Shown here in pieces: positions 23,657-32,047 of a DNA stretch of 64,000 nucleotides. A model generated the notes under the pieces. That model ran no database searches. It was not told the origin of the DNA and was given only the letters and a program-made list of their open reading frames with translations. Within the stretch, counting starts at the first letter, position 1. Each line of letters starts with the position of its first letter. Both the position numbers and the translations under genes were made by a program. This stretch comes from Osmia lignaria lignaria (lineage: Eukaryota; Arthropoda; Insecta; Hymenoptera; Megachilidae): positions 12,686,001 to 12,750,000 of the forward strand of contig NW_027478168.1 of NCBI RefSeq assembly GCF_051020975.1. The letters run 5' to 3'.

Positions 23657-24553
23657 ATGGCGGACACGTCGGATTTGAGAAACATCTCAAAATTCAACGG
23701 ACAGAACTATCAACTCTGGAAGTTCCAGATGCGAACCATTTTTATCGCCCACGATATCCTGGACAACGTGGAAGGAAGAAAGACAAAGCCAGCGCCGGCT
23801 ACAAATGAAAACGCGGCGCAAAGGACCGCGTGGGCCAAAAAAGACGCGAAAGCCATGTTTTTTCTATCCGCGTCCATGGAATACAACCAGTTAGAGTATC
23901 TTGTAACGTGTCTCAGTGCGCATGAAATGTGGGACAAACTTTCCGGTATTCACGAACAAAAAAGTGCGTCAAACAAGCTGGCGCTTACTATGAAATTTCA
24001 TGAATATCGTATGACACCTGGGGGCTCTATACCGCAACACTTGGCCAAGGTCGAGAATCTCGCCCATCAATTAAAGGACATCGATGAAACCGTGTCGAAC
24101 ACAATGATTATGGCAAAGATGTTGAGCACGCTGCCGGCCAAATACAACGCATTCGTCACTGCATGGGAGAACGTCGCCGAAGCCAACCAAACGCTGACCA
24201 ATTTGAGGGAAAGATTGCTGCAAGAAGAAAACCGAATGACAGCGATGGTCACCGTGGACAGCGCCCTTGCCACCGTTAGCATCTCCAAGCAGCATAAAAA
24301 TGACCGTCGACCCAGCGATGACAACGTAGATCAGCGTAAGAAAAATATAACGTGTAATTTTTGTAAAAAAAGCGGTCACCTCGCGCGTTTCTGTTATGCT
24401 ATAAAGCGATCTAAAAGCGCGAATAAAAACTCCAATAACGGCGACAACCATCAAAAAAGTAACCAAAATTTCACGAACTTCACCGCGCTTGTAGTTTCCG
24501 GAAATAGCGAAGATTTCGTCGCTGTTAACCCGAGCTCTTTGGAAGCCGGTTAG
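23657..24553 (+). pseudogene. gag: Copia Gag with CCHC knuckle
   Basis: The start ATG at 23657 gives MADTSDLRNISKFNGQNYQL, the typical copia Gag opening (FNGxNYxxWK). The UBN2-type capsid region runs to about residue 215. A nucleic-acid-binding knuckle CNFCKKSGHLARFC lies near residue 235. Length is 298 codons to a TAG at 24551. The frame stays open upstream to 23558, but the LTR and primer site show that 23657 is the sensible start. In copia, gag and pol share one frame, so this TAG is either a nonsense mutation or, less likely, a readthrough site. Confidence 0.85.
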
Positions 24554-24838
24554 AAAAACGTTTGTTTGCATGACGGGGATTCTTGGATTTTGGATAGTGG
24601 TGCGTCGCGCCATATTTCGTGCCGTCGAGAGTGGTTCCGCGATTTCTTGCCTTGCCGAGGCGAGTACGTTTACTTCAGTGACGAAACAAAAGCGAACATT
24701 CAAGGCCGCGGTAAAATTCTTATAAAGAGATTGATCAACAACGAATGGCTCGATGGGGTTAGTATAGATTTAGGGGCCTTTGGGTACATGCCTCCTCGTG
24801 GATGGGACAACTTCGCCCTCCTTCAAAGGCGGTACTGA
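24554..24838 (+). pseudogene. Copia protease fragment
   Basis: In the same frame as gag after the TAG. SWILDSGASRHIS at about 24583-24621 carries the aspartic protease DSGA signature used to mature the polyprotein. The frame continues VYFSDETKANIQGRGKI and then leaves copia similarity around 24770-24836. Integrase, RT and RNase H are missing. Confidence 0.8.
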
Positions 24839-25456
24839 ATATGCTATCAATATTTCCCTGCGCTATTATAGATCTTGAACAGACAGAAAATAAATCCCAC
24901 GAGACGTCAGAAGTGGTAGAGGTAGACCATACATCGGCCTTCTTAATTATCTCGGTAGCGAGTTTTAGTTGGAAGTATTATAGCATATCGTAGGTCGGCA
25001 CTAACTCGGCGAAGCTCATTCCGAGTTTTGTAACCCAAGTCCGAGAGCGTCGTGGAAATATTAGATATCCGCGCTCGCATCTCACGGGATAACAAGATAC
25101 CAGACAGACATGGTCCTGTTGCACAAATGGCCTCTGTTAACGGCTAACGTTGCTATGGGAGCTACTATATCCAGAGTGGACTATAAAGAGCGCTGGGCTT
25201 CTTTAAACGGCAGCCACGCAACCGCCGGCCATTTTATGCCACTCGGTTCGCCGCAAAATCGCGTAATGAACGCGATCCCAATGGCGGACTAACGACCTAA
25301 TCTCAAAACGACCGTTGTTGTGTAACGAATGCGTGTTAGCATGATAGGAATAAAATACAGACCTCTGCTTTATTACTATTTGGCCCACTCCGTAAAATGT
25401 AGATGGGGTTATGATGTTTTATACGTACCATCGCTCAAGAAAAACTTGCTTTCTAC
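24839..25456. other. No gene seen
   Basis: Short frames only. The last five bases before 25462, CGGCG, look like the target-site duplication of the next element. Confidence 0.5.
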
Positions 25457-25461
25457 CGGCG

Positions 25462-25500
25462 CACAGTGGTCAAAAATCACTTTCTAGGTGGACAAAACTC
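25462..25500 (+). promoter_or_regulatory. RSS-like Transib end: heptamer, 23-bp spacer, nonamer
   Basis: CACAGTG (25462-25468) is identical to the V(D)J recombination signal heptamer. It is followed by exactly 23 bp (25469-25491) and then ACAAAACTC (25492-25500), which matches 7 of 9 positions of the RSS nonamer ACAAAAACC. Transib termini are known to resemble RSSs; this is a clear case of the 23-spacer form. Confidence 0.7.
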
Positions 25501-25822
25501 TAAAATCCCGTTTTACCATTCAGAACAGGGTAAACCTATAAATAATAATAATAATAATAATAGATGTATTTTCACTTATTTAGGTTAAGTTTAGTTCAGT
25601 TATAAGGTTCAACTCAGTTATAGGGTTAAGTAATTTATTTACGGAATAAATACCAAATTATAAAATTAACATTAAAATGAAAAATAAAATATTAAATTAT
25701 AAAATTAAAAAATTAAGAATTTTATGATTTATATAAAAATAAGAAAATTAAAAAACTTCTTCACTCGAATCATCTTCTTCACTTGACAGTTCAAATTCAT
25801 CACTTGACTTCTCAAGGCTTAA

Positions 25823-26923
25823 TTAGGATGGCGGAGCACTGCACTTTAATAAATAAAGTACATCCGAATCTAATGGTATTTTATTTTTCTTTACAGATTT
25901 CCAATATGAAGCAATAACAGGGTCAGATGAAACTAATAACATAGTTAGCAAATCACTCTTGGTGTCTATTCTTGAGTTTTTTTTTGTATTTCGTTTTCTG
26001 TAATTTCTGAAGTTTTTGTTCCTCGCTTCTTGAGCCTCTTCGGTAAATTGCCCAATCGGAACGCATTGATTTTCAATGATTTGGGCACTGTGGTCGAAAA
26101 TTTTATGAATCGTGGGAGTCACCCCATACCAGGGGTACAAATCAAAGTAAACTTTTTTACATCGATTTCAAAGCCCGAAAAAAGACTTTGGAGGATGACT
26201 CTGAATCTCTTTATAAGGGCTTCATCTAAGCCAGTTATTGACGCACTTACAGCCGAATCCTTAAAAAATCTTCTGGCTATGTTTCCATCATTGGTGTTGC
26301 CGAGCCCTTGTTTTGGTTGGTCAACGTTGAGACCTAACCGGTCTTTGAATTCTTTTTGAATTTTTAATTTTTGCAAAGAAAACTTATTGCAATCTTCTTC
26401 CGTTTTCAAGGTTTTTTTCGGTGGGTTTAATGTTAACCTGTACGCGATGTTAAGGAGGAATTCGAAAGTCCTAATCCATCCATGTAGTGTAGCCAAACAA
26501 AAACTGTAATGTTCTATGGTGTCTTCTGGAAGTGAAAAATTTGGGTCTTGAAATACCTTAGGGGTTGCTTTGCATATATAGCAAGTCTGAGTTGACTTGG
26601 TGCCTGTCAATGCGTTACAAGCTTTACCATCAAGCATAGTTAACGCCAAATTGTGCGTTATAGATATTTCCTCATTTTCAACATTAACTTTGGTAGGAGT
26701 CAGGGTTCGGATTTCTTCATTCAGAGATTCCGTTTCGGAAAATATTAGGGAGGCCGTTTCTTTTTGAAACATAAGTTTTATGGGACGACAATACCTAGTT
26801 GACCCTGAAACATTGTTTTTCCATACACATGATTGATCGTTTATAGATACGAAATTCAATGGTACCAGCGAAAACATGAAAATATTTTCATCAATTTCTT
26901 TTAAAGAAGAAAATTTTTGGTTG
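25823..26923 (-). pseudogene. Transib transposase, C-terminal two thirds
   Basis: The frame 26119-26877 begins just after the family G insertion: IDENIFMFSLVPLNFV, then STRYCRPIKLMFQKET, then LALTMLDGKACNALT with the second catalytic Asp, then a TCYICKATP zinc-type pair. A frameshift near 26130 leads into 25823-26140, with YPWYGVTPTIHKI and EEAQEARNKNFRNYRKRN, where the third catalytic residue (Glu) is expected. These match the DDE layout of Transib and RAG1 cores. The enzyme would cut at CACAGTG ends. It is dead because of the frameshift and the family G insertion. Confidence 0.75.
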
Positions 26924-26957
26924 TGTTACGCCCCGGCGGAAATTTAAAATTTATCCG

Positions 26958-27018
26958 CCTTGCGTCCCTTATCAGGCCCTTTTGGGTTACGAGGATTTCT
27001 CATGTAAGAGGCGTGAGG
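26958..27018 (+). other. Three-way-junction module (copy 2, module 1)
   Basis: Outer stem 26958-26972 with 27004-27018: 15 positions, one mismatch and several GU pairs. Hairpin 1 is CCC-TTTT-GGG (26977-26986). Hairpin 2 is GAG-GATTT-CTC (26991-27001). Confidence 0.65.
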
Positions 27019-27061
27019 TGGGTGTTTCACTTTTCCGCCAATCCTTTCCATTCCTCCTCAA

Positions 27062-27124
27062 CCTTGTGTATTCTTGTCAAGCCATTTCGGGTTACGAGAA
27101 TTTCTCATGCAAGGATGTACAAGG
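27062..27124 (+). other. Three-way-junction module (copy 2, module 2)
   Basis: Outer stem 27062-27077 with 27109-27124: all 16 positions pair, including GU wobbles. Hairpin 1 is AAGCC...GGGTT around 27079-27093. Hairpin 2 is GAGAATTTCTC (27096-27106). Confidence 0.75.
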
Positions 27125-27198
27125 GAGAGTTTCAGTTTATTGCTTTTCTACTTTTTACTTCTCCTATCGCTTTCTCTTCTTTACCTGCTCTACCTTGA

Positions 27199-27259
27199 CC
27201 TCGTGTATCTTGTCAAGCCCTCTGGGGTTGCGAGGATTTCTCATGCAAGATACACGAGG
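27199..27259 (+). other. Three-way-junction module (copy 2, module 3)
   Basis: Outer stem CCTCGTGTATCTTGT (27199-27213) with GCAAGATACACGAGG (27245-27259): 15 of 15 pair, one as GU. Hairpin 1 is AAGCCC...GGGGTT. Hairpin 2 is GAGGATTTCTC. This is the clearest example of the motif. Confidence 0.8.
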
Positions 27260-27415
27260 AAAGGTCGTTTCTATTTCCTTGTTTACAATAGTTTACGTGA
27301 CCCTCCTTGAAACTATCGTCGCTCAACCTTTAGTAACCGAATACAGTTTATAATACCGCACAGAAACTCGAGTTTAGCTCGAGAGAGATAGAGACCTAGC
27401 ATAACACCAGCGCTA

Positions 27416-27464
27416 CGCGGTTAGCCAGTGCTTCGCATTTCGGGAATTTCCCCTGCTAACTGCG
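27416..27464 (+). other. Three-way-junction module (copy 2, module 4)
   Basis: Outer stem CGCGGTTAGC (27416-27425) with GCTAACTGCG (27455-27464): 10 of 10. Hairpin 1 is TGC-TTC-GCA (27429-27437). Hairpin 2 is GGGA-ATT-TCCC (27442-27452). The positional partner is 52743-52792 in copy 3. Confidence 0.75.
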
Positions 27465-28855
27465 TCGAAACGGGCAAACCGTAATAACTTCTTTTGTCGA
27501 GCGCTCTTTCTCTCTCTTCTGCACAAAGCGTCAGCCAGTCCAACAAGGATCATTATTATACGAACGAAGTGATGGCACGAAAGAGTGGACGAATGTAAAT
27601 GTATTTGAACAATGAGAGAAAGGAATGAGAACCTTTACGAAAGCGAACGTCGCGAACGTTCGACCGCGGTTCGAAATCAAGGGTCGTTCAAAGCAATAAA
27701 CACTATTGTATCGGAAATTCCAAGAAATTGCCTGGCGACAAGACCTAACGGCAAATTTGAACAAAGGAACGTTCTGGAAGGAATGTTCGTTAGATCGAAA
27801 ATTGTTTAAATTCATTAGAAAGCGAATGCCGAATCCATCTGAATAAATATGCATATAGATTCAACAAATGTATAGTTTGTCACGGCGTTGTAACTACCGT
27901 AAGCGCATCGTCCGCTGTAATTAACCACATTAATTAATAACCTTCGTTGCAAATCGAAAAACGAATAATTTTAATCTTTGTTAAGGTAAAATTATATGGG
28001 TGACGGCCTCATCCTTAAAAGACTATATGTTTCATCTTATATTTCATACTATAAGTTTTAACCTGATTAATAGTTGCAATTTTACCGCAATACAATAATT
28101 ATAAATTCAACTAGAAATACTGCGTAGTTTTCGAAACCGTTGAAGTGATCATAACGACGAAATAGAAAGGAGAAAGGAACACCAAGGAAAGAGATGAAAG
28201 ATTTTCGTCCAGCTCGCGCGTCTTAGCCAATCACCGGGCACGCGACGCTGCCGAAAACGTACCATGATTCGTCAAACCGTCCCCTCCAAGGACGATGATC
28301 GCGCGACTCGGCCCTTCGACCGTCGATCGCGCGCAAAAATTGTCACTCTTGATCGATCAATCGTAAGTACGTGATCGGGAGCCCGTGTGTCCGAGAGACA
28401 GAGTTATTTGGAAGTTCGCGATATTTCCTCTGCGGTAAAGTCCTCCGCGTAGCGAGGCAGAGTGCCGCACGAGTTGAAATAATCCGAATTCTGAATAAGG
28501 ACTCATAGACGCGCACGTTAAAACCTTCCTTCTACCTAATTTACTATCTTTTCTTTCTTTTCTTTTAAATCGTTGCTCGCGTAGGTATCGTATTAAATTC
28601 ATTTCGCGTAATTATAATTATTTAATATCGTAATTCGTTTGTGTCTGTCTCTCGTTGACGTCCACGTCCGAATTCGTTTCGCCGCGACAAGTGCGTGATC
28701 GGAAATCTTATCGTTCTTTGGTGTTCCAGAAATCATCAGGCGAACACACCGAATTTAGCATGCAAATATATTATCTTGTATTGTATAAAACAGCGTATCG
28801 GTAAGTCGATCTTATTACATTTCCGAAACACGACGGTTTCATCTGGCAAAACGGG

Positions 28856-28904
28856 CGATCTGGTCCAGCCTTCCGGAGTTACGATAGTATCTCAGGTCAG
28901 ATCG
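28856..28904 (+). other. Three-way-junction module (copy 2, module 5)
   Basis: Outer stem CGATCTG (28856-28862) with CAGATCG (28898-28904). Hairpin 2 is GAT-AGT-ATC near 28883-28891. Partners are 590-636 and 55082-55124. Confidence 0.65.
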
Positions 28905-28990
28905 TTCCATCAACCGAGGTATCGACATATTATAATTATCTGTGGTGTTACGATTTCGTTTCAAAATCATTTTTGTCGTTTCAAAAGGGG

Positions 28991-29039
28991 CACCTTAGTC
29001 CAGCCCTCAGGGGTTACGAGAGTACCTCAGGCTGAGGTG
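28991..29039 (+). other. Three-way-junction module (copy 2, module 6)
   Basis: CACCT (28991-28995) with AGGTG (29035-29039), then a 5-nt bulge, then CAGCC (29001-29005) with GGCTG (29030-29034). The inner part contains GGGGTTACGAG and AGTACCTC. Confidence 0.6.
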
Positions 29040-29719
29040 TACCCTCGCGGTTGAGAACCGCCAATTTCTCTCGCTAAATCAAGTGTCGAATAAAAGGGAA
29101 ATGAAATAGTTTAACACGCACACACGACCGGTAATAATCGTACACGTTTCATCTGTGATTTCAAAGTGTTAAATAATTTATTTTGTTAATTAATAGTAAG
29201 CATCTTTACCCTTGTTATTACATTTTGCATGAACTGGTACTTTTCAAAATTAGCAAGTTTTCTTAATTAATTCAAATTCGAACTCAAATCTTGGTATCTT
29301 GTATTTTGTTATTCATTCGATTTCTTTTTCAAATTAAACCAGTTTCATTTTCATAAATAGTGTCAAATTCATTTCCGAACGCATACCTTCACCTTTAGTT
29401 TTAAAACCACGCATACCAACCTATACAGTTTCAAAGAGGGACCCGTACGGAACCCAGAGCGCTGACGAACCCAACGAAAGGCTAATTATCTAAAATCTTG
29501 TAATCTACCATCACGTTACATTATATTCTGTCTTTCGTCTTTCAATTGTCAAGAGCATTAACGCGCTCAAGACTGGTGGCAACGAAATACCAACCATCGC
29601 GCCAGAATTCGGGGGAAAGAAATAGGAGTTTTGTTTTGCAACTATCTAATTGTAATCCACTCTCTCAGCTTATTTCTCTACTTCCTTTTACGTTGCGCCG
29701 TCGCACGCGCAACGTAACA

Positions 29720-30622
29720 GTTGTATTTGCTGTGGCCCCCACTTCCATCGCATCCCCAATTGCAAAATAATTTATATTCATAAATTCCCATGTCAACTAG
29801 CTGCTTTAATACGAGTAATTGTGAAACACATAGTTTTTCAGCTGTTATATGTAGCAAGCCCTGCAACGATATTTCCGCTCTACATTCGGTAATTACTACA
29901 CTGTCTCGCGGAATACAAGCTTTTTTGGTTTGTAGTAACCTATAGTGGGGAGGATACAAATTGTGACCAACTTCTTTTGCTGTTTGTCTCAACAAACTAT
30001 AGGAAGCTTTCGTTAATCCGCACTCCACAAACAAGGCCAAAGCTTCTTCGGGTAACAAGCATCGCATGTTTGTGGAGTTCGATTTTGTTGAAGAAGATGG
30101 CTGTTGTCTAAAGGACTCCCACGCCTCTTTTACGAGTTTTGAAGCACCAAGTCTACCTGAAACATAAAGTGAGAGCTGTGCAGCGTAGGTTAATTTTTCG
30201 CTGTCGACCATCAGTAAATCATTGATTTTCCTTTTTTTTGTTTTATCACTGGAGTCAGTAAAATTTTTTTCAGGGCGTCCTGTACGTATTGAAGTAGATT
30301 GAATTTGTTTCTGTATAATATGAAACTCGAAATCAGAGGAATCAAGCCAGCTTGAATATTTGTTGAAAACAACTTCTGGTTTTCGACGGCATGTTTCCTA
30401 TATTTCCAAAATTTTTTCTGAAAAGTGAGCAACACTATGTTTCAGTGGTTCTAATATGATGTCTTCTAGGCTGATAGTGTTAGCGGCAGCAGCAAGAACG
30501 TAACTTGATAAGTTATCATTTCGATCTTTTTTCGGGAACTTCGCCCACTCTTCATAAAATTGCCTTCGCATAATTCGAACTACAGTGATTGAAAAAAGAA
30601 ATCTGTGGAGCACAGAACGCAA
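29720..30622 (-). pseudogene. Transib transposase, N-terminal third
   Basis: Three frames (30398-30622, 30211-30435 and the part of 29678-30211 above 29720) are separated by small frameshifts. The last contains an LLPEEALALFVECGLTKASY segment and ends with WGCDGSGGHSKYN, where the first catalytic Asp of the DDE triad lies. The codons run into the GTTG duplication, and the same frame resumes at 26923 (QKFSSLKEID), so family G copy 2 split a once continuous gene. The match to Transib/RAG1 (CDG followed by GHSxY) is from knowledge of the family. Confidence 0.72.
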
Positions 30623-30640
30623 AAAGAATTGTAGGTCTTA

Positions 30641-31290
30641 CCTATATCAGTAATATCCATTGTTAAAGAAAAAGTATTGGAGATAATAAAAAAAGTACTT
30701 AAAAAGTTCGTGTACACGACCGCGGTAGAAACAACCATATTCTTTCCATATAGGGGAAGGGCACATCCCCGGACACTTGAATAAAATACAAAAAAAACAT
30801 AGAATCAGTCAATTTTAATCAAATTTCTCTTTCAGGTAATAAATATAGGGTCTATCTGATTCATTATATCACAAAAAAGACATATTTCTTAAATAACTTT
30901 AAGACAACAAGCAATAAACTGGAACCTCTGTTTAAGCGTCAATGAAATTTGATGGTCTCTGTAAACTCACCTTCAGCGAAACTAAAATTTATATAATGAC
31001 CTAATTTGCTTGGCGTGCATACAATTACTGGTTTGCAATTGTTTTTTAAGCACAGAAGCCATATTGTCATATGTCATTTGTATTTGAATATGACGTAACA
31101 ATAAAGATATAAAAATGTCCGAGGCTACCCGCCTTTCCCCTATGTAAAAAGCTGGGCTCCGCAGAGTTACATACATGGTAGAGGTACTACATTGTTTCTA
31201 GTGTTCCGAACGTAGAGGACAGCAACTAAATAACAAGGTGGTTGTGCGAGTTCAGCCTTTTAAATACAAAAATCAAAATTCCTTATTTTT
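30641..31290. other. No gene seen
   Basis: AT-rich sequence between transposon B and the next repeats. A 64-codon frame at 30982-31176 shows no family signal. Confidence 0.4.
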
Positions 31291-31377
31291 TGTTTTTTAT
31301 CCGACTTCGAAAAGGAGGAGGATACTCAATTCGATCAGTATATTTTTTTTATTTATTTTTTTTTTCCTTGCTTTGTT

Positions 31378-31680
31378 CGCCGATTACTCCGAGATGAATG
31401 GACCAATCGGAATGAAATCTTTTGCATCTTGTAGAATATATCTTCCGATTGGTCTCGTTATAAAAACATTTCGCATTTTTTCATTCCGAACGGTGTTTAT
31501 TTAAAAAAAAACGTACTATTTCATGTACGTTCGGTGTATGTTCCCGGATTATTCTGAGACGGATGGACCAATCGGAATGAAATCTTTTGCGTCTTGTAGG
31601 ATATGTCTTCCGACTGGTACCGTTATAAAAACATTTCGCATATTTTCAGTCCGAACGGTTTTTATTGCAAAAAACGTTCT
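31378..31680. repeat. Tandem duplication of about 170 bp
   Basis: GATGGACCAATCGGAATGAA (and close variants) plus about 100 bp following it occurs near 31395 and again near 31562. Both copies share TTATAAAAACATTTCGCAT and TCCGAACGGT. Confidence 0.7.
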
Positions 31681-32047
31681 GGTTCAAGGAATGCGCCGAT
31701 TGCGATGAAAGTTTTCACATTTCGTAGATCATTCCACGATGATTCCATTTCCCAAAATTTATGTAACTTCTTATTGTTAATAACTATTGTTATTATAATA
31801 AAAAGCCTATTTTTTAGGGTTACCCTCCAAGGAATATACCGATCACGATTTTTCAAAGTTGTCCCTGCAAGTAAACTTCGTCAGTATCTTTACCAATTAG
31901 TTGCTAATAAAAAATAATAAAAAGACTTGGCTTCCTTCTTCACGTATCGGAAGCTGGAAGCTGATTTGGACTGTTTCTTTGCAAAAGTCACTGTCGTAAT
32001 CTTTGCATTTCTACGAGTGCTCTCTCGTCATGAGGTTTAACAAGGAC

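Larger units (their letters stand above)
23266..24838 (+). mobile_element. Ty1/copia retrotransposon, 3'-truncated
   Basis: A 5' LTR of 260 bp (23266-23525) is followed by the classic copia primer site, gag and protease. The element stops around 24836, before integrase and reverse transcriptase. No 3' LTR is present downstream in the window. Order and sizes match copia (LTR about 276 bp in the Drosophila element). Confidence 0.88.
26924..29719 (+). mobile_element. Giant solo LTR-like element, family G copy 2 (TSD GTTG)
   Basis: Runs from TGTTACGCCCC to CGCAACGTAACA (2796 bp), flanked by perfect GTTG (26920-26923 and 29720-29723). The short inverted ends TGTTACG/CGTAACA and a 4-bp TSD fit a gypsy-type LTR, but the length is extreme. 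It has no coding potential. Instead it carries terminal hairpins (26935-26959 and 29688-29717) and at least six three-way-junction modules. TGGTGGCAACG, resembling a primer site, occurs at 29574, only 145 bp from the 3' end. It is inserted in the Transib B transposase. Confidence 0.85.
25457..30640 (-). mobile_element. Transib-type transposon B with RAG1-like transposase
   Basis: The left terminus is CACAGTGGTCAAAAATCAC at 25462, preceded by CGGCG (25457-25461), the preferred Transib target. A minus-strand transposase runs from about 30622 to 25823, interrupted by family G copy 2. I could not find the opposite terminus (TTTTGACCACTGTG or similar) between 30600 and 31300, so the right end is lost or too diverged, and the right coordinate marks the transposase start only. 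Confidence 0.75.

Noticed and set aside
24071..24703. 210-codon minus-strand ORF
   Set aside because: Antisense to copia gag and protease, which carry the knuckle and DSGA motifs.
25541..25561. AAT trinucleotide run
   Set aside because: Ordinary microsatellite in AT-rich DNA, no further meaning seen.
27199..27259. Cloverleaf-like folds considered as tRNA genes
   Set aside because: There is no acceptor/anticodon/T-loop layout, no GTTCRA box B, and only two inner hairpins.
30640..31300. Right terminus of Transib B
   Set aside because: No CCACTGTG or close variant followed by CGGCG was found; the boundary is left open.
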